The translations under genes were made by a program, and so were the position numbers. A DNA stretch of 64,000 nt from Lytechinus variegatus (lineage: Eukaryota > Echinodermata > Echinoidea > Temnopleuroida > Toxopneustidae). Under the pieces are notes generated by a model. It searched no databases. It was not told where the DNA came from and saw only the letters and a list, made by a program, of their open reading frames with translations. Positions 22,926 through 52,300 of this stretch are shown here, piece by piece; positions within the stretch are counted from its first letter, which is position 1, and each line of letters opens with the position of its first letter. The stretch spans positions 10,531,140-10,595,139 of the forward strand of contig NC_054740.1 in assembly GCF_018143015.1 (NCBI RefSeq). Reading direction: 5' to 3'.

Positions 22926-24464
22926 TATAACAGGGTTCCCACAGAAATTAGAAAACAGAATTCCATGACTTCCCATTGATGTACCTGGAAATTTTGGATG
23001 TTACAAAACTGGGAAAAATGGAAATCATGAACACCAATTATAATAGCAGAGTGTGATGACAGAGAAATGAGAGTTGTGAGACACGACACACTGGAAAACT
23101 GCCATAGCTGAGAGGTTAATGCAATTCCATGGCTTTTCACAAATTTTCCAAATTCCCTGACTTGCCATGACCACAAAATTTTCAAGGATTTTCCATGACT
23201 AGAGGTTGTAAGGCTATATCCATATAGTAATAACAATAACATAAGTTATATCTTCTGTTTTTGTATACAGTGCAATAACATCATTATATATCTCTTACAC
23301 GTCCAAAGGGACTTTGGATATTATTACATATCCATAACGATGACCAACAATATTGAACTCGATGAAAGAGAACAATTTGAATACATATTTTCATTTTGTG
23401 CAGTAATACATATATTTTTCTATTCCAATTCATATACATGTACATATGTATGTACATCACATTTACATTTGATCTTAAAAAAATGAATAAGGTAGTGTCT
23501 TAAGAATTCCTGATGTATGCTAACTAAATAGCACCACATGGCACAATAAAGATTAAGCTAGTAATCTATTCTGATAGTTGTAACGGGGGGGGGGGGTAGT
23601 CAGATTTCAGTCGGAATGGGTTGTGCGGCTGAGTCGGTTGTGTCGGTTCTTTCAATTCGTTTCTCGGCACGGCCTAAGGATTTTTCACAGTTTTGGTCTC
23701 AAAAGTTGTGTGAGACTTGAAAGTAAAAAGTGAATTAGTGATGCGGTCAGAAAATTTTGCGCAGCAGATTTATCACAAAAATGTAGAGGGGGCTGTGAAT
23801 CAGCCCTCCCGTGTTCAAAAAGGTTACCAAACAGCAAGTTCGATGAATCTTAAAATCATTGCACTTACAAGAGCAAATCAAAGACATAACGTTCCTATAT
23901 GTATAAATAGTAGCAAACTCACTAAGTTTTCCTCAATAGCATGTAGTTACATATACATTGTCTAATCATTTTACCAGATGAGTGTGATATACTTGAACAT
24001 GTCATATCTGAAATTCAACACAAATGCAATCTCAGTACATGATACAAAAACTACAAAAAATTTATAATGGTCAATATATTCATCCACCCTGAGAATTTTA
24101 AATATGTATCATACCACAAGGAAAACGATGCAAATAATCAATATATAGTTTTATTTTAATACATAAATAGAAAAAATATATCAAAACAAAGATCACAAAA
24201 TAGAAAAATCCAGCAGCAACTTAATTTGATATTTCAGATTTTAACACAAAAAATATTGTGACACAAGTTTCCCACACAAATCCTAATTCTGAAATGAATT
24301 CATGGCAGTATACAGTATGTAACTGTACCTGTTACAAAAAGCAAAAATGACTCAGAGCATAATTTCACATCAATAGCAGTAATTAAAAAACTTAATTTGT
24401 CTATCATTTCTCATTACAAGCACATGTACTTGTTAACTGAAAATGAGGTAAATATGGCAGTAAA

Positions 24465-24470
24465 TTTATT
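24465..24470 (-). promoter_or_regulatory. Candidate TMEM144 poly(A) signal
   Basis: AATAAA on the minus strand, about 144 nt past the stop codon. It is the first perfect match I noted downstream of the gene. Others follow. Confidence 0.4.
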
Positions 24471-24613
24471 CACTTTTTCCATTCATAATTAAATGATATT
24501 TCAAACAAAGCAAGTCAATGGCGGAGTTAATTGATCCTTTTCAAAAGTTACAGCAAATTCTAATTTACTTCCTTAAGGTCTGGGAGTACCCCAGGGAGCC
24601 ATGCTGGCACCAT

Positions 24614-41444
<16,831 letters not shown>

Positions 41445-41785
41445 TGTTGTCACAGTTTGTGCTGGAGCAATGTCTTTGACAACTCTGAATGTCTCTTTCG
41501 TAAAAGAAAGTTCTTCTGGTGTGGGCTGGTTGTCTTCTTGTTGGTCATTGGTCGAAAGTTTTTGCGTGCGTTCTGACTGCACTGCAACATAGAGAACCAC
41601 ACACGTACACACGACACTCGACACCAACCACAGGCCACTATCTCTATGCCACTCAGCTGATTTCACGTCACATGATTTGGTCAGAATGAAGCTAGGCGCA
41701 TATTATTTTCTCTTAAGTGCAATGATACGGTGTCCTTCTTGAGAATTTACTGTGTGCGAGGGCGGGTGGTGTGTGTGTGTGTGTG

Positions 41786-41808
41786 GAGGGGGGGGGGGAG
41801 GTGGGGGG
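41786..41808 (+). repeat. G-run just upstream of TMEM144
   Basis: A (GT)n stretch leads into GGAGGGGGGGGGGGAGGTGG and GGGG. It lies about 340 nt upstream of the TMEM144 ATG, on the strand opposite the gene. Confidence 0.8.
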
Positions 41809-42189
41809 CAGCTGTCGATCTCATTAGGGATTTCTTAGAAATAGAATATGAATGCATCTATCATCCACTACTTCTAAATACATTGCTTCTTTTATTTGTT
41901 TAGCATTTTTTGTTTATGCATTGGCTGATTAAGGAGGGTTGAGGGGCCGGCCCCCTCGATCCCATTGGCGGAACATAAAAAGGGGGGGGGGAAGAGGAGA
42001 CATAAAAAGAAGAAACGTATAAGAAGGAAGATGAGTGAATAAAATAAGATGAGGGGAAGACTTGGAAAATTATTTTTAAAATCTTTCATGTCAGTAAAAT
42101 TTTCGCTCGTGCTTCACGCTCGCATTGCCTTTTCGGTGAATTACATCTCTTGGTTAAAATATTGCTTAAAATTTCAATTTTTTAGTTTT

Positions 42190-42990
42190 TGTTTGTTTGT
42201 TTTATTAATTTACATACGGTAAAAAAAACCTGCTATCAGCCGTCAGGCTGCTTTTCAGCAAGTCCGCAGAACATACGTACAATAATATAAAAACAACAAA
42301 AACAAATTTATACATGAGTGAATAATAAAAGCAAAGTGACATTAGAATAACATATTTCGCAACTTAATTACACAAACGCAACCCCCCCCCCAACCACCAA
42401 AAATATACACACGTGTCGTTTAATGATAAAGCTAAAATGTCATGATAAATAAATTTGATATGCTTCGGGTTAAACAAGAAAGAGTTACTTCATTCCGGAC
42501 CAGTTGAGGAAGTTCATTGAAAATATGCGATGCATTATACAGTATACTCAATTTCAAAATATTTGTGTTGGGTTTATCTAAAGCTAGGGTTCTTTCAATA
42601 TTTCTTAGTGAATATGAGTTCGTTTTGGTACATAGTCTGGAACAAATAAGAACTGGTGCTAGATTATTTAAAAGTTTGAAAATTAGAGTTATAATAAGTC
42701 CTTTTTTATTTTAACATTTAGACAGTCAACCTTAATCCTCTTGAATAGTTCAACTCTATTATATTGGAAATCTACTTGTAACACAGTACGCAAGGCTCTG
42801 TTCTGGATTATTTAGTCTTTTTAACAGTTGGGAGTTTGGATGCATCCATATTATGATGTTGCAGTAATCGAAATGCGGGTGTATCATTGTTTGATAAAGG
42901 ATCATCGCAGTTTGTTCATCAATGTACGGAAATATCGGAAATCGAACTTTTATAATTTTGTTTGATTTACAATGATTTTTTAAAAGAGGA
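42190..42990 (-). mobile_element. 3' fragment of a second non-LTR retrotransposon family
   Basis: Minus-strand translation gives the C-terminal part after the reverse transcriptase: MILYQTMIHPHFDYCNII, then RALRTVLQVDFQYNRVELF, VLICSRLCTKTNSYSLRN and HIFNELPQLVRNEV. The words differ from the 36755-40140 copy, so it is another family. A 3' UTR-like stretch follows to about 42190. Broken by frameshifts. Confidence 0.78.
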
Positions 42991-43437
42991 CCACAAACAG
43001 GGCCCAGAATGTTTGAAATTTTAGTACGAAATACAAGAAAAAAAAATAGCTCGGGTTCGCCCTCGCACTATTTAAATAACGCTTATGAGATTATTGTATT
43101 TTATGTTGATTCATAAGAATATAAAGCTTAAGTGACTATTAGGACTGCCCCCTTAAAAGAAACAAAAAAAATCAACATCAAGCAGCCGATCGGGGCGTGG
43201 CTGAAAAAAATTCCGCCCCCCCCCCTATATAATCGTGGAATAAGACTGAGCATGTACTGAATCACGGTGGAAGTTTGCATTTTCTTCTTGAAAGAAAAAT
43301 CACCAACATTGTACATCAAATCTATTCATTTCATTATAAATGCACTATGCAAAAACTACCACCAGCCCGGCATCTGCTATGTCCACACCAGAGCATTGTT
43401 AAAGAACACCAGTTTGGTTTTGATCTTACACCAGGTG

Positions 43438-43562
43438 CCCGTTTCATAAAACTTATTATGATAGCAAATTTGCAATAACAGTAACCCTTCAATCTGATGG
43501 CTGATAGTGAACTTGTTATAAAAAAAATATTTTTTTATTATTACAAGTCTTTATGAAACGGG
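43438..43562. mobile_element. Short MITE with CCCGTTTCATAAA ends
   Basis: GCCCGTTTCATAAAACTT at the left mirrors AAGTCTTTATGAAACGGG at the right. About 125 nt, AT-rich interior. Confidence 0.7.
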
Positions 43563-43949
43563 ATTCTCATGATAGGTGTTAATACAAACACCATTTAGTA
43601 TCAAACAGCATCAAACTGTTGTTGTTTCAATAGCTGGTGTGGAACTGTATAAAGGACCTATTGATTCCTGACTGGTGTTAAATCAACACCGGAGTTATGC
43701 AGTGTGTAAACATGCATCGCAACACCTTTTTTTTTCTTGGTCATGACACATTTTATTATTGTAATCAGGGGCGGATCCAGCATTCGCCAATGGGGGGGGG
43801 GCATAAAAAAAATTCACCCACATTTTCCCCGATTGGCCGCTCAAAGTTGATTTTTGTTTGTTTGTTTAAAAGGATAATTCCTAACAGTCACTTCTCAGCT
43901 ATGAATATGATTCTTATAAGACAACATAAATATAACCTCTTAAGCCCTA

Positions 43950-45960
43950 TTATAGTGCGAGCACGTAGCGCGAGCTAACATTTTTGGAAATTTCATATTT
44001 TTTCCTAAAAAATGAACATTCTGGGCAACGTTTGTGAACCTGAACAAGATTAAATATGAAACTCTAATTACTGCGAGCAGAAAGTTTTTATATACGTTCT
44101 GGCCTGAGCGACTGAAAAGGAGCTGTTATAAGGTTTGTTTGCAGCTAGCCATGAAGACATATTGCATCAATCAAATAATGAGAACGCGAAGCGCGAGCTG
44201 AATATTTTTGACATTCCATCAAAAAAAAATCTAAAAACATTCTAAGCTAGCACCCTTCGTAATCATGAACAGGATAGGTATAAACTAAAAATGCGAGCGC
44301 GAAGTGCGAACGGAAAAAATGAGATTAAATCTTTAAAACGGGACACTTTATTCATGTTTTGTAAATCATGAAAAGGATGGGTAATTGGATGTCTTCCTAC
44401 ATACAGTAATAATGCGAGCGTGAAAGGTTAGCAGAAAATACGCATGCAGAAGAACAAGCTGCGTATCTCGATGCGTGCGCATGTTTTAGATTTAGACATA
44501 GAATCTGGGCATTCTAAATACATTTTTTTTATTTTGAACATTTATAATGCAAGCGCGAACTAAAAATGTTTGATATTTCGATCCAAGAAGGTTCAATTTC
44601 AGCACTTTTTCAAGCACTGTGTAAGAAAATTGAGAATATAGATAACATAATAAATGATGCGAGCGCGAAACACGAGCTGATACTTTATTATCATTATTTT
44701 GACCTAAGACCGGGACATTCTAAGGAAATTTTGTCCAAAGCGCGAGACAAAAGTTGTCGATATTCCTTTCTGAAAAAAGGAACAATTTAATCATTAGTAA
44801 TTCATAAAAATTTTATTATCTTATATATTAATCTAAAAATAGCGGCAAGCGCAAAATTTGTTGATATTAAAGGGTTGGTCTGGGCTGAAAGTATTAATAA
44901 ATAGAGTAAAATTCATTAAGCAAAATGCCGAAAAATTCATCAAAATCGGTCCCCCCTAAATTTTTAGTTGATAACTTTTTTTTTTTTTTGCTTGTCAATT
45001 TTGTTTCCTGCGTCCCCCCTAAATTCTGGTGGACCCCCTTTTAAATGTCTCTTGTCCCATACCTAAAATGTAGGTTGATGACCTTTTTTTTTTTTGCTTG
45101 TCATTTTTTTTTTACATGTGTCCGTCACAAAATTTCAGGTATAGACCCCCTCTAATTTTTTTGGCTTCCGCCGCCAATGAAGTTTGGTAATATTTTGAAA
45201 AACAGTCGTCATGAATATTCATTAGGTGGGCTGATGATGTCACATCTCCACTTGTTCTTTGTATTTTATTGTATGAAATTAGGTTTATTCAATTTTTTTC
45301 CTCTAAGAACTAGAAAAATTGGATTGACAACTGATCTGGTGCATTAGATATTTATGGCTGCAAATTATTTCATTATAAGGGAGACATATTATTCACACAA
45401 GTATGAAATAATGAAAAAAAAATATGATTTTATGCAATAACATAAGAAAACGGAAAGTGGAGAATGTGACATCATCAGCCCACCTAATGAATATTCATGA
45501 CGACTGTTTTCACAAAATATTGATAAAATTTAAACTTCAATAACTTTATTTAATTGTTTTCCGATTTTTGATGAAATTTTCGGCGTTTTGCTCAGTGAAT
45601 TCTACTCTATGTTTTAAGATATAAATATTTTCAGCCCGGACCATCCCTTTAAGGCCTGAAATTTGACATTTCAAGCACTTTTTGATAGGATGCATTGTTT
45701 AATATATTTTTAACCATGAATGCGAGCGCAAATTGCGAGTCGAAATTTTTGATGAACTGTCATGAAAATGGAACTAGAGGTATATGCATTACTCAGCAAT
45801 CAAAGGCGAACGCACAACTAGTGCTACGTAGGCCTGCAGCTGATAGATTTTGATATTTACTTCAAAACTTGATATTTCAAGCTCCATATCACCCTATATT
45901 GAGCAAGATAGTCGCATCAAACATGTGAGCGAAACGCAAGCGAAAATTTATATAACGGCA
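43950..45960 (+). repeat. Degenerate tandem array with GCGAGCGCGAAGCGCGAGC cores
   Basis: Cores near 43961, 44185, 44291, 44413, 44550, 44658, 44838, 45722 and 45925, spaced roughly 110-140 nt, each followed by a TTTTTGA(T/C)ATT-like block and an AACAGGATAGG(T)-like block. The array is split by the TTAA-flanked element at 44871-45648. Confidence 0.75.
44871..45648. mobile_element. TTAA-flanked inverted-repeat element
   Basis: TTAA at 44867-44870 and 45649-45652. Termini AGGGTTGGTCTGGGCTGAAA and TTTCAGCCCGGACCATCCCT. Inside, AACAGTCGTCATGAATATTC pairs with GAATATTCATGACGACTGTT. The left arm carries an extra 44951-45180 block of CCCCCCTAAATT and TTTTGCTTGTC repeats, probably a later insertion. 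Confidence 0.82.
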
Positions 45961-46318
45961 TGCATTTTTTCCCAATTAAGTCTTCCCCTCAATTCATTTT
46001 ATTCACTCTCCCCCCCCAAAAAAAAAAACATGCACCGTGAGCCTCGCGCGTGGCACCTGTATAGACTCTGCCGTTATATCCTGTATAGTAATTGTAAATA
46101 TGTTATTGTTAAACCTTTATACATCTACATGTAATATGTTTTAGCCTTTATATTTGCCCCCGCAAAAAGCGTTCTTTTAATAAAGTTCAAAGAAAATTAT
46201 ACCGGTAATCTTTTGGGCCTGGGTGAATAAGAGACACCGCAAATCATATTGATTTGTAGGCCGGGTTTTTGTTGCTGCCTTCATCCATGCTTGGATTACG
46301 CAATTTTATTTTGTAAAC

Positions 46319-46369
46319 ATGGCATCAATAAAGCCATTGCACCTTTCATCATCAGTGTATCAAGTATCG
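46319..46369 (+). CDS. LIAS: LIAS exon 1
   Basis: 17 codons, [17 protein letters not shown]: basic, Ser-rich and free of acidic residues, as in a mitochondrial presequence. Phase 0 at GTAAGT. It rests on ATG context, phase and donor rather than on conserved residues. Confidence 0.72.
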
Positions 46370-49300
46370 GTAAGTTAGTTTTATTTTTGAATGTATAAGA
46401 CAAATTTTGGCTGATGTTGTTTTTGTCAATTTTGTGTGTTCTGTGCTGTTTCCGTTTCGGATACTAACTAGGTCTTCAAATAGTTGCCTACTACTTTAGT
46501 CCCAGGCGCTCACTTTGGTGTAAGTAACCCAGGGAGCGCCTTCCCGCGTAGCGGGCCGGCGCCCAGGGTGGTATTCTGAAAACGTTCTTATCTTTGTTCT
46601 TATCTTTTATCTTATCTCTCTGAGATAAGAAGACGCTAAAATCATTGCAAATTGGTATTCTGAAAATCTTCTTAACGTGTTCTTATCTCTGTAAGGACTG
46701 GCCCCTTCTATCTCCAACACGCCCATTTTTAAGATTTTACCAATCAAAATGCGCTTTATATTGGCAGTTTAACCAATAGAAGCGTTCCTTATGTGAAGAG
46801 AATATCATGGGCGCTGCGTGTTCACCGATTCTGGCGCATTGCGCGAAATAGGCATTTTATACGCAATGACTGATTTTATTATTTCGAGACGTACGTCCAC
46901 GTGCAAAAAAAAGTAAGAAAAGTAAATAAAGCGGGTACGAATAAAGAACAAAATATGAAGAAAGAAAGTAAGTAGGTATGAAAGAAAGAAGACAGAAAAG
47001 GGTCAGAATGAAGCAGAAAAAAAAGATGAAAGGGACAAAGCAGAGAATAATGAAAAAATAAAGAGTAAACGAAAGAAAGCAAGCAAGAAGAATTCAAAAA
47101 TAAAAAAGAAAGAAAATAGAATGAATAAAAGAAGGAAAAGGAAGAAAAAAATAGAACAATTATCCATGATAAAGTGAAGGAACATAAATGAAGAAAAAAA
47201 AAGAAATTAAATAAAAGGAATACACACAAAAATAGAAAAAGGACAAACTAATATAAGATGAAATAAATTAACAAGGAACCGAAAAAAAAGTCTAAAAAAA
47301 AACGAATGAAAGAAAGTTAGAAAGAAATAAAAAGAAAGAGAAAAAGGGAATAAAAATGTAAAAAGTGAAGGAAGAGAGAAAAAAAAAGAAAATTAAACAA
47401 AGAAATAAAGATGAGAGAAAAAAATGAAAGGAAATTTGACGCAAATATGAAGACTACAAAAAGATAAAGAAAGAAAGGTAAATTCATAGAAAAAAGAAAT
47501 AAGGAAAGAAAGAAAGAAAAAAGAAAGAAAGAAGGAAAGAAAGAAAGAAAGAAAGAAAAAGAAAACGAAAGGGAAAATAAAAAGTTGGGAAAGAAAAACC
47601 AAAAAAAGATCAATGGAAAGAATAAAGAAAAAGTTAATAGAAGAAAGACCGAGAGAAGAAAGAAAGTAAAGAAAAAGAGTAAATAAAGAACGTACGAAAA
47701 AAGAATGAGCAAAATAAAGAAAAAAAAAAGAAAGAAAGTAAAAAAAGACACAAAAGTGTCAGAAAGCAGAAATAAAAAAATAAGAAAAATTAAGAATTAT
47801 TAAAGGGAAGGAAGAAAAAGGGGGAAAATGAAATGAATGATTAAAAAAGGAAAAGCATGTATAAAAACGAAAGAATGGAAGAAAAATAAGGAAGAAAAAT
47901 AAGGAAGAAAAATAAAGATTACAAACAAGTGAAGGAAGAAAGAAAGAAAAAAGAAAGAAAAGGAAGAGAAACGGGGGGAAAGCAGAAAAAGACTCAGTAA
48001 AGAAAAAAAAGAAAGGGATAAAACGAAAAGGGAAAATAAAAAAGGAAGAAAGATGAAGTATAAATGAAACAAAGCAAAAGAAAAAAAAAGAAATTAAAAG
48101 ATTCAAACAGAACAAAAGTAAAGATATAAATGAAGAATGAAAGAAAAGAAGAAAGACAGACAGATAGGAAGAAAGACAGACAGATAGAAAGGAAGAAAGA
48201 CAAACAGATAGAAAGGAAGAAAGACAGAAAGACAGACAGATAGAAAGGGAGAAAGACAGACAGATAGAAAGGAAGAAAGACAGACAGATAGAAAGGAAGA
48301 AAGACAGACAGATAGAAAGGAATAAAAAATGGAAAAGAAAGAAGGGATAGAAAAAAGAGACGGGCAAAATAAAGGGTGAATGAAATAAATGGTGGGAGGA
48401 ATACTTGTGGGTACTTGTTTTTACTAGAGGCCATCGATTTTGAGCAAGAAAAAACGCGGACATCGTGAGATGTGATAACCCTCTAGCTATCTTAAATATT
48501 ATCTTAAATATCGTGAAAGATAAGAAAGAAAAAAGATAAGAACGTTTTCAGAATACCACTTATCTACATTCTGTTCTTATCTTTTAGCGCGCTTTGGTAT
48601 TATATGCGCGAGTTGTAAATTTACGCGCTCAGCATTGGGTGGAGAGCAAGATAAGAACAAAGATAAGAACAAAAGATAAGAAAAAGATAAGAACGTTTTC
48701 AGAATACCAATTTAAGAAAGTGACGTAGATAAGAACAAAATTAAGAAGAACGTTTTCAGAATACCGCCCCAGGAGCTCACTGTTTTACTGTATTTACCCA
48801 TACTCACGGGAAAAGGGTAGATTATGGTCAAAATACCTAGCAAGACAAATTATGAAAACAGAAATTATGCACTTACCACGATTATATGGATGATGGTCTC
48901 ATGAGTGGTAGTATCCTGACATCAAGGCACTGACTATGACTGGAAGTTAACCTCAAAAAAATGAAAAGTTCTCTCTACGTTCTACTACTTCTACCCACTC
49001 ATTCAATGAACAAGGTTATGATATAACCTTGTTCTCAGTTACACCCCATGTGTGGCAAAATAATGGTGGCAATCTTTGGCTTAATTTCTCCTTTTATATG
49101 GGACAAATGCTTGATTTTCTTACACTGTCAGTTTTCATAACAGCTATTCATCATATAACTTGGCACTTATGTAAATTTAATTCTTTAAAATATTTTTTTC
49201 TTAATTACAAATAGAGATTGAAAAATGAAAATTTTCTTGCCATATTACTTGCCATGAGGCATCCGTCAACAACAAACATATTTAGAGGCGGATATCCAGT

Positions 49301-52300
49301 GAGGGGGCGTGGTGGTGTGCCCCTCTAAAAAAGGAGGAAAATAGGAAGGAAAAAAAGAAGAAGGGAAGGGGAAAAAATAAGAAAAAAAGATAATGATGAA
49401 AATTATCTTGGTGAAGATGATGGTGGTGGTGATGGTGCCAGGCGGTGATGATGATGATGATAATGATGGTGGTAGTGGTGATGAAGATGAGAATGAAGTT
49501 GGTGATGATGATGATGACTAGATGTAATTTTGTTATTTTGTCTTTGAAAAAAAATAAGTTGTGCAAAGGTGAATTCATTTAAAGTTTATTATGAAAACAG
49601 CAGAAAAAATAATTTGAAACATTAGTATGCGTTCAAGGAAAATCCATCCCCCACCCAAAAAAAAAGAAATTAAAGGTGAGATTTCTAAAAAATTAATTGT
49701 GACGGCTTAGGCCTTTGCGAACAGCTTTAGGATATAGTAATGGTAAAAAAAGTAAATGAAATGTCAAGAAATACATGATAATGACTTTTATTGTACATTC
49801 AGTATATCAATAGATAACTTCATACTCGTTTCAAAAAGAAAAAAGTGGGTCATTACGGGTCATTAAAAATGGGAAATTTTGGCATTTTAGTCGCAAAATT
49901 GTTGCCAGAAGCGTGGGAAATTGCCAGAAAATTAAAAAGAAGAACCGGTGAGTACCGATTTAACAGTACTAATTTATTTAGTAACATTAATTGAATTATA
50001 AGAATATTTATTTTTTAGTAAAACAAAGCTTAGTTCTAAGTTAGGGCGGCCCAAATGCGCGTGAGTTGAGTCCCAGTTTCTTAACACAGGTAAATATTGC
50101 GGTGTCGCCTAGAGTGCTAAAATCCAGCCGATTTTAATGTCATTGTATGCATTGTACTTTTGTACAGGGGAGTATACTAATACTAACCTCGCAGTACGTG
50201 AGAGTGGTACAGGGCACTCATTCAATGGACAAGGTTATGATATAACCTAGACCAAAAGCTTCGGTCTCTGTTATGTTGGTTGTTCAGCTGAACTCCGTTT
50301 GCTTCACTCACCAAATACAGAGACTGAAGTTCTAGCGCGATCTGTACAGGGGATTCAATGGCCATATGTTTATGTACTAAGTTCGGATAAAACTGGGAAG
50401 TGAAGTCGCGCGACAGCCGAGGTAAGTCACTATTTTGGCCCTTTTAACTTCATTTTTCCCTGTTTTTTGGCAATTAATGCCAAGAGGGAATATTAATTTG
50501 CATTTTGGTCACATTACATGTAATTTTTAAAAGTTTGATTCCTTAAAGACAAAAATTGAAGAGCCCCGACAGGGGGATTTTGCATTGTAAGTCCCCTAAT
50601 GGTGGCTGCACGATAGCGAGTCGTCTGTGTATGAGGAGAAATTTCTAAAAAGAATGAAAAATTCAAACAAGTGGAATGCCTCTGGCCGTCTCACCTGCAC
50701 CACGCAGTTCAATATAGCAGCAGTGCTGACTTTGAATACTACTCTAACTCGCACAAGATGTTCAGTGATTCATGGTTACTCTTATGTCCACTTTTTATGA
50801 ACTAGACCAATAAACTTACAGAGATATGATGGTTATTCAACAAAAAACCCCAACATGGCCAAAGTTCATTGACCTTACATGACCTGTGACCTTGATCATG
50901 TGACCTGAAACTCGCACAGGATGTTCAGTGATACTTGATTACTCTTATGTACAAGTTTCATGAATCAGATCCATAAACTTTCAAAGTTATGATGGTAAAT
51001 CAACAGATACACCCAGTTCGGCCAAAGTTCATTGACCTTTGACCTTGGTCATGTGACCTGAAACGTGCACAGGATGTTCAGAGATACTTGATTACTATAA
51101 TATCCAAGTTTAATGAACTAGACCAATAAACTTTCAAAGTTATGATGGTAATTCAACAGATACCCCCAATTCGGCCAAAGTTCATTGACCCTAGATGACC
51201 TTTGACCTTAATCATGAGACCTGAAACTTGCACAAAATGTTCAGTGATGCTTGATTACTATTATGTCCAAGTTTCATGAATCAGATCCATAAACTTTCAA
51301 AGTTATGATGAGAATTCAACAGATATCCGCAATTCGGCCAAAGTTCATTGACCCTAAATGACCTTTGACCTTGGTCATGTGACGTGAAACTCGTGCAGGA
51401 TGTTCAGTGATACTTGATTAACCTTATGTCCAAGTTTCATGAACTAGGTCCATATATTTTCTAAGTTATGATGACATTTCAAAAACTTAACCTCAGGTTA
51501 AGATTTCGATGTTGATCCCTCCAACATGGTCTAAGTTCATTGACCCTAAATGACCTTTGACCTTGGTCATGTGACATGAAACTGTAATAGGATGTTCAGT
51601 AATACTTGATTAACCTTATGGCCAAGTTTTATTAACTAGGTCCATATACTTTCTAAGTTATGACGTCATTTCAAAAACATAACCTCAGGTTAAGATTTGA
51701 TGTTGACGCCGCCGCCGCCGTCGGAAAAGCGGCGCCTATAGTCTCACTCTGCTTCGCAGGTGAGACAAAAACTCCTCGAATCAGACGGCTGCCAGCTGTC
51801 TAGATATAACCTTGCTCTCAGTTACATCTCCATGTGTGGCAAATAATGGTGGCAATGTTTGGCTTATTTTCTGTTTTTCTATGGGACAAATGCTTGATTT
51901 TCTTACACTGTCAGTTTTCATTACAGCTATTCATCATATAACTTGGCTCTTAAATGTAAATTTAATTCTTAAAATTATTTTTTCTTAATTAAAAATAGAG
52001 ATTGAAAAATTGAAATTTTCTTGCCATATTACTTTCCACCAATAGAGGGTGCACACAAAACTATGCCAAAAATTGTTTTTGAGTGCCCCGGTAAATACAA
52101 AAATTATTCCCAAGTTACTAATGAAAAAACCTTCGGAATTACGAAGTGTAACCGAATTTATGATCTATTTTCTGAAAGTGTTGACTATTATGTACATGTA
52201 TGATGTTACTTGAAGAAGAAGACATGTCACTTGTCAGAAGCCCAGAGAGATGACACTGCATGGCCATGGGGTGGTGTGTGTATTATTTTACACAGGCAGC

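Larger units (their letters stand above)
20877..24613. other. Intergenic region between convergent ACSF2 and TMEM144
   Basis: Holds the presumed 3' UTRs of both genes. Possible ACSF2 poly(A) signals (AATAAA) are at 21446, 21677 and 21927, and I cannot choose among them. The TA-flanked inverted-repeat element at 22118-22925 and a poly-G run near 23585 are the other features. No further gene is seen. Confidence 0.6.
41445..46318. other. Intergenic region between divergent TMEM144 and LIAS
   Basis: Contains the presumed promoters of both genes, a G-run, a retrotransposon fragment, a small MITE, GCGAGC repeats and a TTAA-flanked element, listed separately. No additional gene seen. Confidence 0.6.

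Noticed and set aside
41445..41666. A 74-residue N-terminal extension of TMEM144 with a hydrophobic segment
   Set aside because: The frame is open, but the apparent first codon is GTG and there is no ATG before 41444. The ATG at 41444 has a good context and matches the human start, so the extension is taken as 5' UTR.
47317..48463. Phe/Ser/Leu-rich minus-strand open frames of up to 234 codons
   Set aside because: They are the complement of a GAAA-rich purine tract, which rarely contains stop codons. There is no domain, splice structure or sensible composition.
50330..50430. Possible alternative first exon of LIAS with CCGAG|GTAAGT donor
   Set aside because: No start codon linked in frame to exon 2 could be shown, and the surroundings are repeat-derived. 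Left only as a point to check in transcripts.
52021..52203. 60-codon open frame [20 protein letters not shown]... in LIAS intron 1
   Set aside because: It begins inside the duplicated segment and shows no conserved motif or splice context. Probably chance.
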